Source of the DNA: Cristatella mucedo
Taxonomy: Eukaryota; Bryozoa; Phylactolaemata; Cristatellidae
Assembly (NCBI GenBank): GCA_009760855.2
Contig: WPIO01000245.1
Location: 126,001-190,000, forward strand
Length of the DNA stretch: 64,000 nt
Reading direction: 5' to 3'
Part shown: positions 10,940 through 21,829 of the stretch, piece by piece
Layout of the letters: each line of letters starts with the position of its first letter
Numbering within the stretch: the first letter of the stretch is position 1
Position numbers and translations under genes: made by a program
Notes under the pieces: generated by a model
The model's input: the letters and a program-made list of their open reading frames with translations, nothing else
Databases searched by the model: none
Told to the model about the DNA's origin: nothing

Positions 10940-11310
10940 GCCCCCCCCAGCATCACCAGCACAGCATCCATGCCAAGGAGCATATCACACCCCGGTACGA
11001 TCTCGGATACGAAGCAGTCCGGTTCTATTGCCATGCCCTGCACAGAGCATGTCATGCGACACGCCGACCGGCAACGAGCGACTGCTCCATTGAACGTAAT
11101 TACTGGCTCGTTAGCCGGATAAGACTGCACCGAGGTGGCAAGCAGTACTAAAGATTTAGTCACTATCGACCGAGAGCAGCCAGCATCAAGGAGCGCCTTT
11201 ATAATACGACCACTGTTGAGAACGTTTATTGTTGGCAGTCGAGTTGACAAGCAGGGGAATGCGCCTGTGCTATAACATGCACTTCGCCTTACTCGTTTTT
11301 GGCTGCACAC
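10933..11310 (-). pseudogene. retroviral-type aspartic protease region of the LTR element
   Basis: A 125-codon frame holds ALLDAGCSRSIVT, the active-site block of a retropepsin with DAG for the usual DTG/DSG, preceded by LPTINVLNSG. It overlaps the end of the gag frame (11270-11563) in a different register, as expected for gag-pol frameshifting, though decay may have added shifts. It ends near the C8 run at 10939-10946, where an indel probably disconnects it from the reverse transcriptase frame. Confidence 0.8.
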
Positions 11311-11985
11311 GCTTTGGACCTATGGCTGCTAGGTGCGAGTCGTCGCCGCATACAAAACACAGTCTACGCTGCCTTTGGGACGAACGGCAGTCGCGACTTA
11401 TGTGCCCTTCAATTTTGCAGAAGAAACAAAAACGCTTCCGTGGAGTAGGGCGAGAGCCTCTAGCTCTTAGTGCCTCAGCAGCGGCAGCGTAACTCGGCTC
11501 TTGGCAACTCAAAAGCGTTCGAGCCTTCTCAACAACCTCAGAAATCGCCATTTTGTCGAGCACACATGCCGCGCGTAGCTGCTTTCGGATGTCTTATGGA
11601 AGCCCGGTGACGAAAGCCCATTCTGTCAAGTCATCCTTCACAGCCGCACTCACCATTCCGGCTAGCAGGGCCAAAATTGATGCCTATACGTCCACTGGTT
11701 GCCCAGCTTGGAGCCGCCGTGTCGTGAGCTCCTCATTAGCTTTAAATTTATCCGCCAAAAATCCAGCCAGAAGAGCCTCTTTTAAGATGGTATAGAATTT
11801 CTTCGCCTGTTCTTCGATGCTTTGGTACACGGCGAACGCTCCGCCGGTTAGAAAAAGGGGCAGAAATTAGTGGCGGTCGGCAGCGACAATACCTTGAATC
11901 TCTGCCACCAGATCAAACTTTTCAACCCAGCCCGCAAAGTCTCCGCTGCCGTCGAATTGAGTGACGATGTGGCTGAACTTTACGT
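11270..11985 (-). pseudogene. gag of the LTR element, with in-frame stops
   Basis: The intact part, 11270-11563, carries two zinc-knuckle-like sites, CFFCKIEGHISRDC (CCHC) and CFVCGDDSHL (third and fourth positions degenerate). Upstream the same family of residues can be read to about 11985, beginning near HIVTQFDGSGDFAGW, with stops near 11868, 11690 and 11597. Gag packages the element RNA in cytoplasmic particles. Dead copy. Confidence 0.85.
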
Positions 11986-12008
11986 TCTCTATTACTGCCG
12001 AAGTAGCT

Positions 12009-12240
12009 TGTAGTCTGATTTATCGTCGCGAATGGCCGACGAGCAATACTACCAGCTTATTCCACCTCCACATGGAGCAGGGCGAAGCACAACTGTTCCC
12101 GCCCCTCTCGCCCACTGGAGTCCCCCAACTCCCTTGGCAAAACAACCACTAATAGGCCGGCCCAGCTGCTTACCACATCGAGGGTCACAACCTACTCGTA
12201 CGGCAATCAGGGGCAGTGTCATCAATTAAATTAAACCGCA
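12009..12240 (-). repeat. 5' LTR
   Basis: Begins tgtagtctgatttatcg and ends aaaccgca on the + strand; partner of 8175-8418. It is the 5' LTR for the minus-strand coding direction and lies directly before the gag remains. Confidence 0.93.
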
Positions 12241-12285
12241 CAGACTTAACGCTTAACTTTGGAATCCTTGCTCAATAAGCAATAA

Positions 12286-15073
12286 GCCTCAGGTAATTAG
12301 TGATCTTTTTTCTGAAAATGGTATCGACCAGCTCGCCGTAACTGAAACTTGGCTAAAATTGACAAACTGCCCCCCCCCCCCCCAATAAAAGATGCAACTC
12401 CATCTGATTTCTCGTTCTTTCACACCCCTAGATCAATAAAAACTAGAGGTTGAGTTGCTATTATCGTGAGCTTGAAATTCGACTTCAAGCCATTTGCAGT
12501 ACCCTCGAAGCAATCTTTTGAATCAATTGTCTTGGTCTGATCCGAAAAGAAGCTACCGATAGTGGCAGTAGTCAATCGCCCACCAGGTACCAAATCCTCA
12601 TTTATCTCAGATTTATCCAATCTCATTTTAATTCTGCGTGCAAGAAAGCGATCCTTACTCGTTATGGGTGATTTCAACGTTCGATTTGATAACTTATTTA
12701 AAGCTTTCATCACCGAATTTTGTGCATTGACTGACTTATTGTATCTTGTGGCTCATGTGCATGGCCCAATTCACATCAAGGGTCACGCACTCGACCGGAT
12801 TTTCACATACAAATGCACTTTGTCATAACCAATTATCACCAAATCCTGCTAATCTGACCATATGCAGGTCTCATTCAATCTACAGTGTGCCCCCACCTCT
12901 TCTTCTAAAATTACTTGTGAAACGCGAAACCTCAAGAATCTTGACATCGAATCTGTCCATGCTGGAATATCCGCTTCACCTCTGCTGCTCAGTCCTCCTT
13001 CCGATCAGTCATCGTTGGTAGATAGCTACAGCACGAAACTAGCTGCCGCGCTCGACGAGTTTGCACCTCTGACAAAGCTTACTGTGTGCCCCCGGCCGAG
13101 ACGGCCTGTTGTTCACCACAGACATTAAACTAGCCAGGTCTGCTAAGCGAAAGCTTAAAAGAGCATTCAAAAGATCTGGACTGACTGTCCATCGACAGTC
13201 ATATGAAGACTACTGTAGGTAACACTAATCGATCCTAGCAAAGGCCAAGTCTAGCTTCTATAGAAAAATTGTTGAATCACGGATGCAAAATTAAAAAATG
13301 CCGATGTCAACGATAAAAATCTCCTCAAGCGCTCCGAGGTTTGCTTCTTACCTGATGGTCCTTGTGATGATCTTGCCGATCGCTTCTCTCGATTCTTTAA
13401 GCTGAAGATAGACAAGGTCAGGGAATCCATCCCTGCGATGACCACACCTCCACTAGAATACGGTTCCCCGATTCCAGGCTGCACCTCAATAACTACATTT
13501 AAGCAGCTCACTAGTGATCTAGTCCTAAAGTTCTTATCTCAATCAATGAAGACAAGAAGTGTTCTGGCCCCTATTCCCACTGTCCTGCTCCTACGCTGCA
13601 TTGATCTGCTGTAGCCATGCATAACTAATATCAGCAATATGTCATTAGCCTTAGGTCATGTCCCAGCACCTTTCAAAAAAGCTGTAGTCAGGCCACTTCT
13701 TAAGAAAGCGAAAATAGACTGAGAGAACGTAGGCAACTACCACCCAGTCTTCCTTCTTCCATTCTTAACAAAGACATTGGAACGGGTCGTAGCAGACCAG
13801 CTAAACTCATATATCGAAACCACACACTTTGCTAGTAAGTTCCAGTTTGTCTTTAAAGCTAATTACTCAACAGACTTAGCATTGCTTAGGGTATACAACG
13901 ACCTATTTAGGAATGCAGACATGGGTAGAGTGTCTCTGCTTGTTTTGCTTGGTCTTTCGGCAGCTTTTGACACCATCGACCACCAAGTTCTTCTAGAGCA
14001 CCTCCCATCTCGCCTGGGCATCACTGGCACTGCTCCGCAGTGGTTGAGGTCCTATCTCAGTGGGAGACTCCTGAGTATTGACGTGAATGGACAAAGATCA
14101 TATGATGCACCTCTGAAATATGACGTACCTCAGGGCTTTCAGCTAGTCCGGTTCTTTTCACGGTTTATACTCTCCCTCTTGCAGATGTGATTGGCAAGCA
14201 CAATCTAGGCTTTAACTTCTATGCAGATAACACTCAGTTGTACCTTGGCTCTGATCCCTCCCAGCCTTCTAGCCGCTCAAATTCTCTCAACTCACTTGCT
14301 GCACGTATTAATGACACCTTGACGAGGATGGCAGCACATTTTCTAAAACTAAATGACGATAAAACTAACTTACAAGTTTTGGACAAACCCAGTGTGATTC
14401 ACAAACTGGAAAGGCTGACACTCAAAATTGGCTCTGCCAGCATATCTCCTGTTGAATCAGCTCGAACTCTGGGTGTCATATTCCAAAGCGACCTCTCGTT
14501 ATACGACAATATCAGCTCCACAGTAACATCTGCCTATTTTCAGCTTCATAACATGGCTCAAATTCAGGCTTGTTTAGATATGGATACCACATCTACGATG
14601 GTCCATGCATTCGTGACATCACGTCTTGACTTCTGCAACTCACTGCTCCCTGGCCTTCCGGCATGTGCGATCAGGCGACGGTGTAAAACTCTGCAGCTAG
14701 GCTTGTCTGTCGTGAGCTTCGTGATTGCCACATCACTTCACTTCTCACCGACCAGCACTGGCTACCAGTCAAGCAGGAGATCTACTTCAAGGTTTTGTTG
14801 CTCACTTTAAGGTCACTTCATTCTTTGGCTAGAGCCTATCTCTCCGATATACTCCCTAATCAGTCAAGCATCGTACCACCAGCTTTTCGGAATCCAAAAG
14901 AATACAAATACCTCGTACAAACCTCAAATCCTTTGGAGACCGGGCATTTAGTTCGTCTGCTCCCAAAGCCTGGAACCCCCTCCCGACCTGCGTCAGAACA
15001 TCCCCTGAACTGACCACATTTAAAAGGAACTTAAAAACACACCTATTTAGGACAGCATTTAGTGGGTCCCTGT
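12286..15073 (+). pseudogene. LINE-A endonuclease-reverse transcriptase remains
   Basis: Coding remains of the split LINE-A copy. 12562-12828 includes the endonuclease block VMGDFNVRFDNL; 12862-13128 continues the endonuclease-RT linker. 13777-14190 encodes RT with LSAAFDTIDHQVLLEHL, and 14187-14810 in another register starts near LGFNFYADNTQLYL, where the catalytic YADD has become YADN. C-terminal coding ends near 15073. At least four frame breaks separate these parts. In active relatives the endonuclease nicks the target and the RT copies the RNA from that nick. Confidence 0.9.
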
Positions 15074-15313
15074 GACTCATCCTCGATGAGCTTATGCGAG
15101 CTGATACTGTGCATGCTACCACTAACCACATTTACATGCTGACCCTGTGCGTGTCATTCCTAACCATGTTATTGATTTTGCTTGTTTATCCAGAATGATT
15201 TTACTTACAATGCAATAGCCTTTCCCTTCGCAGGAAATTTAAAACACCTAGGGAGAGATTGAGTTGTCTGATGGTGCTTTATTAAGTGCATAAGAACTAA
15301 TATTATTATCAAA

Positions 15314-15590
15314 ACACACCGATTTAATACAGCATTTAGTGGGTCCCTGTAATTCGTCCTTGATGTTCCTATGAGTGCTGACACTGTGCATGATTTCACT
15401 AACCACATTTGAATCCTGACCCTGTGCATGTCGCCCCTAACCGTGTTATTTATTTTGTTTGTTTATCATGCATGATAAAACTCACCAGAAAATATCATTT
15501 CCCTTTGCAGCAAATTTAAAGTACCATGAAAAAGATTGAGTTCCCTGATTGCTCTTTATCAAGTGCATTATCATTATAATAATATTTTCA
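15314..15590 (+). mobile_element. LINE-A 3' end fragment
   Basis: Starts directly at the tail of the previous copy with the C-terminal coding end and repeats the whole 3' untranslated region (gtgggtccctgtaattcg to the AT-rich tail near 15575-15590). A second, independently truncated copy, or a duplication of the neighbour's 3' end. Confidence 0.85.
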
Positions 15591-15604
15591 TTAATCCAGA
15601 CTTT

Positions 15605-16330
15605 TTAAGTATGGGTATAACGATTCCCGATTTTCAGGTCATGGGGACCACTCCTTTTTCCAAAGAAGCCATGAAAATCACGGTTATGGCTGGGCTCAGT
15701 TAGTCTACTAGTAATGACCACAGACATGTGGTAGTGTAGGATCTTCCGGAGACGAGCTGTTTTTGCTAGACCCTTTTAAGTTAGCCACGTTGCATGCAGA
15801 TACATCGGAAAACCTTTTAAGGAATTTCAGGGGTCCGCTTACTGCAATTAATTTAGTCAGTGGGGGCTTTATGGAGGCACACATCTGCACAATTTTACAG
15901 TAAGGAAGTCTGAAAACTTTTGGCCAAGCCCCTTTATCTGGTGAGTCGGACATTTCAGCTTCGGCCAGTAAATGCTTTACTCTCTTATAAAAATTTTTTT
16001 AATGTCGGACTAGCAGGATATCAGAGTTCGAGTGAATAAAACAAGCCCTGGACTTTTTAAGCTTCCGGGAGTAAGCTCGAAGGATCTCTTAGAAGTAGAC
16101 TAGATGTGCATGTGACCCCGATTTGATCAAACGACATTCAAGCCTGTGCTTAACCCGGTGCATCTGTTAGGAGTTTTTCGTATACTAAAGGAATCTCCAC
16201 GACTTTGTGCATAGATAGAATGAACGAGAGTATGTTTTTCAAGCGTACTCGTAACGGCCTGTCGCACGCAAATATGTAGAAAGGAACTCTGAAAACTCCC
16301 CTATACAAAGCAAGTGTGCAATATATCGGA
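15605..16330 (-). mobile_element. LINE-B internal fragment, decayed
   Basis: Antisense to the family B endonuclease-RT linker. It corresponds to sense 58130-58740 (blocks such as SSKKSSSPEDP and KGVVPKS) and then, after a deletion near 16252, to a piece like 27960-28010. Frame 15708-15953 is a remnant only. No tail is present. Confidence 0.8.
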
Positions 16331-18100
16331 ATATCAATTGAGTATTGGGATCGTGCAGCAGGCGAAGTATTAGTGATGTTATGAAATCTCCATCTTCTGA
16401 ATAAGCAGCATGGTATATCCTCCAATCACGACCTTCTGTTGCTCCGAAGCATAGTAATAGTATTTCTACAGGCAATTGCAGTTAATAACCTGTGACAGGC
16501 TAAATTCATTTAAGAATAATAATAACAAAAAATAAGGCACTTATTAATGTGCCAACAGATAACTCAATCTTTTACTAGGCGCATTACACTTAGACCCACT
16601 TACCATATTACTTAGAGCTATCAATTGGTTCTATCTTTAGCTATTACCATGGTATTATTGCAGTCTCAATTTAGCAACTTTAGCTCCAAACCGCAGACAG
16701 AAGTAGTACCTATACATGCACTAAACATAACAGAGGATACATTTTGTTGTGAAAATTGATATTTTCAGTCAGTTTTTCTGAACTGATGGATAAGCTTGCT
16801 TGTTGCAAGCAGCATACAAGTTTAGTTTATACTCTTTCTTCTTTTAAACACGGTTAAAATGTGTTGTGTTTGGCATTGTATTGAAAGTAAGCATGCAAAA
16901 TAGGACTAACCATAGTCGAACCAAAATTATCCGCTCAACCATTTTTACACTGGGCTAAGTACGATTAAGGTTAAAAACCACAGCAACTTTATGGCTCCGT
17001 CAGCAATATAATTTGCAAGGCTGGAGTAGAAGTAAAATTTCATAGATAATAAAACCACAATCGATACATTTCAATTCTTTACGAAGCATATTTTCTGATG
17101 ATGACATGTTAATTTCCTTGCAATTTGTCACCAAGAAACTCCAAGATTTGCAAAGCTACTAAGCAGAAAAAACTTGTAATTTTCTTTTAAAAATGTTTTG
17201 TTCCTCCAGATAATTATGTAAGTATTTTCAAATTTTTCATGCAAATCTCCCTCAAAGTTTTTTTTATTCCAATAGGTTCGACAAAAGTCACCGAAGTAGA
17301 AATTTCAAATCATACGATATCTTTTCTAACTCAGAGTAAACCGAATTCATCTATTTGGAGCAGTTAAGGCTTAAAGGAATCGGTTATTGAAGCCAGCGGA
17401 GGTAATTTCTGCTTGATAATTTGAAAAGCATAATTTCAGCAATAAGAAAGAGAGATTTCAAACATTTTAATGACACCTGCACTTACCACTATTTCCATTA
17501 TCACTGGTTCAACGGAGGAAATCAACCTACTAATGTCCAATGTTCCACTTTAATCTTTAAATCAAGTCAAGCTATATTCAGCGATATGGAGCTATCAAGA
17601 CGTTAACGACGAGCTTACTGACGACCTTTAGGGCAACATTCATTTCCAAAGTTTCCACGTGTTTAATCAAATGCCTTAAATGGCCTAAAGGAGTAATTCA
17701 GCCGTTTAAATTTCGTGCACGTGAATCTTTAGAAATGATAAGTTAGATTATTAATTATATAACTAATTTATATACTTAGCTAACATTCTAATATTTTTCT
17801 CAATGTTCTGCTAAACATTATTTTATGATACAATTGAAATCTCTCCCATCTGTCATACAATCGTTCCTTTTAATAAGAAATTAGTAATCTACTTTAAATA
17901 GCCGAACGTTCGTTTTAGTCCTGGAATGTCTGTATTTTCTAATATTTTATTTGCTGTTGCATCTCTCTTTGTAACCCTACAAAACCACGAAGACGATTAT
18001 ATGTTATGCGAGAGAGTTTTATACAGATCACTCACGCTCCAAGCAGTTTTTGGTACAAATCTGTTAGTGAACTGACGTCATCTCAGAAAATAAATCGAAA
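16331..18100. other. unique AT-rich DNA with one candidate exon
   Basis: Apart from the 60-nt candidate exon at 17276, I see no domain-bearing frame, RNA gene or repeat in this stretch. Confidence 0.4.
17276..17335 (+). CDS. candidate stalk exon 3 of the membrane receptor
   Basis: A strong polypyrimidine acceptor (tttttttattccaatag) precedes a 60-nt open segment ending at donor gtaaac. Phase is again 1-1 and length again exactly 60 nt, matching the segments at 4661 and 5491. The product is STKVTEVEISNHTISFLTQ between split codons, with an NHT glycosylation sequon and the same V-x-E spacing near its start as VPE in exon 1. Its last base completes a codon with the first two bases of the transmembrane exon at 20452. 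Sequence identity to exons 1 and 2 is low, so homology is suggested mainly by size, phase and position. Confidence 0.35.
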
Positions 18101-18116
18101 GTATGAAGTTAACTGG

Positions 18117-18530
18117 AGTCAGGAGAGCGGTTGATGTAGTGAGTTGCAAGATAGTAGAAGGTGAGGACGGCTGTAAGTGGTGTGTCGCAGTCGGCAGCAT
18201 AAGGGTTGCTGTCGTTGTGCAAGAATTGTGGAAGCGGATTACACAGTCTAGGACCTGCGGTGCAAAACCTTCCGTCCCCAACGGTCTTTAAGCAGAGGAA
18301 AGGAACAGCTAATATGCTGTCCATAAAGGACCAAAGGGCACGAGGAGGCTGAAGCTGGTGCGTCAGTTCAGCTGGTCATTAAGGAGCCAAGCCGTGTCAG
18401 GAGGCATGGGGCAGCTTGAAAATGTAAGAGCTCTGTGTCCGTTGATCAACCTGCAGTACCTGAGCTTTTCAGCACAAAAGACACCTAGTTACTCTCTAGG
18501 AGGTTTTAACTAGCCTTACATTCATATGCG
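18117..18530 (-). mobile_element. LINE-B 3' coding fragment, old
   Basis: Antisense match to the family B C-terminal region (frame 18109-18324 gives FCTAGPRLCNPLPQFLHND, the GPRLWNSLPQFLRND block). Heavily mutated, with no tail and no complete frame. Confidence 0.85.
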
Positions 18531-19778
18531 TCGCCAGCTGAAGGGGTATTATAACCAAGGACGGGAAGAGGGACACCATTCCTTGCAATTAGTTAAACGC
18601 TGAAGTTGTTAATTTTGTTGAAGATTTAACAGCGGTTAAACAGAACTGCTACTTATAGGGTACCGCTAATGTCTTTCTGAACTAGACGACTTTGCTGTCC
18701 TAATCCATGATTAAGCTGCAGTGAAACCTTCGCCATACGCTCCTTACTTAGGTGTCTTCTTCTTCAACAGACTACATTTTGGAGGCGTCACTGAAAAGAC
18801 TGCGTTCACAGCTAACTATCCCTTAGGATCAGCATCATACATTAAATCACCTCTACCAAGGTGGATTAAATAAACACTTAACTGGATACCTAGTTTATCT
18901 GCTAGATTGTAGTAACTTTAATCTAGCAGGGTTACCAAAAAGCCACCAGGCAACTGCTGCACGCAATAGATAATTCATTTGTAAAGCGTCCTAAAATAAA
19001 ATAGCTTCTTTAATGGCACCGTACATACGCCAAGGAGTTCGAGCTCATTACCAGAGTCATAACGGACATTTATTGTGACCTTGATTGAGGCGAGCTCCTT
19101 AACCACCGGCAAAACAAAACCTAGTACAAAGTAACAATAATAATAATACATTTGTAAGGTGCGATGCTAGTTTTACATAATACATAATGCAAAAAGGTTA
19201 GTTACAAATTCTTTGATATTCGAAAAGTTATCTCCTCTGAAATTAAATTTTCAGCTATAAGATAATTGATTGATACAGAACAAAATTCTTAAGCTGACCC
19301 ATGTTTGTAATCCTATCTACTTTTTGCATTTTCCTTTTATTACTAACCTACAGCTTAAAGCCTTTTATTCGTGAAGGATGCTGTGAAAATAAACGCTTGT
19401 CATAATACCTTGGAAAAAGCTAACGATGAGAATTAAGAAGTATTTGAAAAGGTAACATGCAGAGAGAAAGTTGAACGGGTATCTCGTAAAGTTGTGTTGA
19501 AGCTTTAACTCTATACTTTAGACGAAGAAATTACAGTGTAACCTACCAAATAACATCCAAGCATTTCAAAATAATTTATGAGATTCGGATCCATCCTTTA
19601 TATATAAATCTTGAACAATCATGGCAATGCACTTATGGATGCACGGTAGATGCATTTTTTCTAGCTGCTTCACAATTACAACGCTGCTCAAATTACTCAC
19701 AAAGGTAAGCAACTATTTTGCCTAATTCTTTCCCTGGTATAGTTTACAGTCTCGGCTCCTACAAAAGAGTCTCTAGAC
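18531..19778. other. unique DNA, no gene supported
   Basis: Contains a perfect 10-bp inverted repeat with an 11-nt loop at 18899-18929 (ctgctagatt / aatctagcag). A good acceptor (tcttcttcttcaacag, near 18765) and a good donor (aaag|gtaagc, 19704) are present but could not be assembled into phase-consistent exons. Confidence 0.4.
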
Positions 19779-19919
19779 CAGTGGTTCTCATCCTTCTTAA
19801 TACCGCCACCTTTTAGTACAGTTTCTCATGCTGTGGTGACTCCCTACCATTAAAGTAGTGTTCAAAATGTGGACATGCTACCCCCAAAGGGGTCACAACC
19901 CATTGGTTGAGAACTGCTG
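19779..19919. mobile_element. hAT miniature element, SPIN-like
   Basis: 141 bp bounded by imperfect 15-bp terminal inverted repeats, cagtggttctcatcc and ggttgagaactgctg. The left flank ctctagac fits the nTCTAGAn hAT target consensus; the right flank cttttcac matches it at 5 of 8 positions, so the duplication is worn. Interior blocks such as ctaccattaaag and ccccaaaggggtcacaaccc resemble, from memory, the SPIN family of hAT transposons known for cross-phylum horizontal transfer. Too short to encode transposase. Confidence 0.82.
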
Positions 19920-20039
19920 CTTTTCACGAAATACTTACCTGGCAGAAAACGAACACTAAGGCAGAGTAAGTGCCAGCAGTATAAGAAACCTAAAACTGCT
20001 TGTCCATCGTTTCGAATGCAATTAACATTCACTATCGAG

Positions 20040-20205
20040 CGAGCCACTGTAGAGTCAATCGTCTCTTACATGAACTGAAGACTGCCTAATTTGAGTTATG
20101 TATTGCATCAGCTTAGCTACAATCTCAGCAGCCAAAGCAGGTACACAGACGTACGCTGCTGATGTATCGAGTAGAGCCACCAGCGATGTCGTGTCCTGAA
20201 GGAAA
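20040..20205 (-). mobile_element. L2-type reverse transcriptase scrap
   Basis: On the minus strand it reads VALLDTSAA, the conserved RT block seen as ALLDLSAAFDT in LINE-B. Other similarity is weak. Old remnant. Confidence 0.5.
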
Positions 20206-20451
20206 TATATTCCTTTTAAATGCCTAATTTATTTTTTCATTGAACTCCAATAATTCAAACACTTAACTAGCGTTTCATATATCAGGCTGCTTTCATATTT
20301 TGTTCATCATGACAAATCTGCTACCATTTTTACTTTTTCTAAGCGATTCACGAAATTTTAAAATACTTCAAATAATCAATTTGATTGAGTAGCAGAGTAT
20401 TAAACCTTTGAGCTAGTTTTGCTTGAGATATGATCGTACACATAATTGTAG

Positions 20452-20536
20452 GGGACTCGTTGGCTTTCATTATAACTCCTGTCACAGCTGGAATGTTTGC
20501 GTTATTATTGGGACTTATGGTGAAACGAGTCACAAG
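20452..20536 (+). CDS. transmembrane exon of a candidate ITAM-type receptor
   Basis: Acceptor ataattgtag, donor gtacgt. Read in phase 1 it encodes GDS followed by a 21-residue hydrophobic helix, LAFIITPVTAGMFALLLGLMV, given here as LAFIITPVTAG then MFALLLGLMV, and the basic stop-transfer end KRVTR. This is the pattern of a single-pass type I protein with its C-terminus in the cytosol. The exon ends after two bases of a codon (AG), and the exon at 32549 begins with the missing base, giving Arg. Its phase 1 start accepts the 60-nt stalk exons. The acceptor pyrimidine tract is weak. Predicted from sequence only; the receptor family is not identified. Confidence 0.5.
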
Positions 20537-20679
20537 GTACGTATTTGTCTGATTATTAGCAGTTTGTATCAAATGTCAAAAGAAGCGAAATGTTATCATT
20601 TGGCTTAGGTCGCGGAAATTAAGTTAGCATGTAAACATAGATTTGCTACGACACCCTTCTTTATCATTTCCAGCAGCCC

Positions 20680-20900
20680 TGATGTGTAAGTTAGTTACTA
20701 CTCACTACCTCAAGTGTAAGTGATCTCCTGATTGTGCTTTGTTTACCACTTTCTCTTTGTTGGGTGAGCGGGAGCCTGTTGGATGTCAAATGCTCACGGA
20801 AATCAGCTTAGGCTGTGATCATGCTATGCATAAATCTCATGCATAGCACTCACATTGTCTTTGAGGCTTTGTGGATAGAGTTACAGACAGAGATACGTTT
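20680..20900 (+). mobile_element. LINE-B 3' end fragment, old
   Basis: Matches the end of family B (tttctctttgttg, gaaatcagcttaggctgtgatc, then the ctttgtggatagagttacag block near the terminus) with many substitutions and no repeat tail. Confidence 0.8.
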
Positions 20901-21829
20901 TCGCAGAGGCTTAAGTTAAACAACCAGTATCCAGCATTAATTACAGCTCTAGTATCTTGGCACAACAAGTATGCAAAAACTCTCGGTAAGGCATTGAAGA
21001 TCGTTAGCAAAGGAGGCACTACGTTATCTAACGTGTACTGAATCATGCCTGGGTAAGCGAAGTTAGACCAAATTCACGCACGGGTAAACATGCACAGCTC
21101 ATTTGAGTAAAAAAGCAGCGGACACTTTTTGCGGCTTAACATATGCATCTCTAGCTGATACTTTAAATGATTCATAGTCGGAGCCTTTCACAACTGAAAT
21201 AAGTCACTGATTTTGTGGCTTGATGTAAATTCTGACAGGTTGCCAACTATTTCAATGTAGTTTGAGGAAGAGGAGGATGGCTAACAGTAGATGATCATGT
21301 GGTGCATGAGAAGCAGGAGACAGTCATTGGATAGGTAATGCGATGCAAGTGACTATTGTGACCAGTAAGGCAGAAAGAGAATCTTGCTGCTGATTTGAGA
21401 TTGTTACGCTCCAATCAACGTTATACGATTAACCAGCTATGGCATTTACAGCAGATCAAATAATTCATTTGTTTACACAACAGCTTAATAGATTATTTTT
21501 ATCGTAATTAAAGAGGACTCTCTTAATATAGACAAGATATAACCAGTCAGAACTTACGCCGACCTGGATGATGTGTTTGTTCCTAAACAAAAGTGACTCC
21601 TATATCTACAAAGACTTAACACTTAATTTGTGCTGACTAATTTAGCTGCTTTATGGATGCATATTTACCGAGCTTGAACCACATCGCTCAGCTCAAGAGT
21701 TCTATTTGCCCTGATATATCCGTCTCAGATTTTCAGAATGCAGTATTGTGGATTTAAATCCAAAACACAGATAGCAATTATCATAAGCAGGTCCCTAACG
21801 TTGATAGGAATATTGCGAGTCAACGACAG
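20901..21829. other. unique DNA, nothing recognised
   Basis: AT-rich; no domain-bearing frame or repeat identified. Confidence 0.4.

Larger units (their letters stand above)
8175..12240 (-). mobile_element. LTR retrotransposon (Ty3/Gypsy-like), complete ends, decayed coding
   Basis: Direct repeats of 244 bp (8175-8418) and 232 bp (12009-12240), both TG...CA, bound a 3.6-kb interior read from the minus strand. The order is gag with zinc knuckles, protease, reverse transcriptase, RNase H, integrase, which is the Ty3/Gypsy order. A perfect 5-bp target duplication CAGAC flanks it (8170-8174 and 12241-12245), and the uninterrupted site is present in the sister LINE-A at 44210-44214. The two LTRs differ at roughly one position in ten by eye, so the insertion is old. 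No typical TGG primer-binding site follows the 5' LTR; a weak purine run (aggcggg, minus strand) precedes the 3' LTR. Confidence 0.95.
7740..15313 (+). mobile_element. near full-length LINE-A copy split by an LTR retrotransposon
   Basis: The 5' part (7740-8174) matches the 5' end of the copy at 43816, including the residues before the endonuclease (the RQQLLSLRH-like and CRGGR-like blocks). The copy resumes at 12241 and runs through endonuclease, reverse transcriptase, C-terminal region and 3' untranslated region to the (TTA)n tail near 15313. The 4066-bp interruption is the minus-strand LTR element 8175-12240. Coding is broken by many stops and indels, plus a C14 tract at 12370-12383 inside the endonuclease region. 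Without the insertion the element would be about 3.5 kb, the size of the 43816 copy. Confidence 0.93.

Noticed and set aside
9146-11795. Plus-strand frames over the LTR element (for example 9146-9397, 10475-10873, 11229-11492)
   Set aside because: They are antisense to recognised integrase, RT and gag sequence.
20148-20205. Open segment KAGTQTYAADVSSRATSD after ctcagcag as an exon
   Set aside because: It is antisense to an L2 reverse transcriptase block (VALLDTSAA on the other strand).
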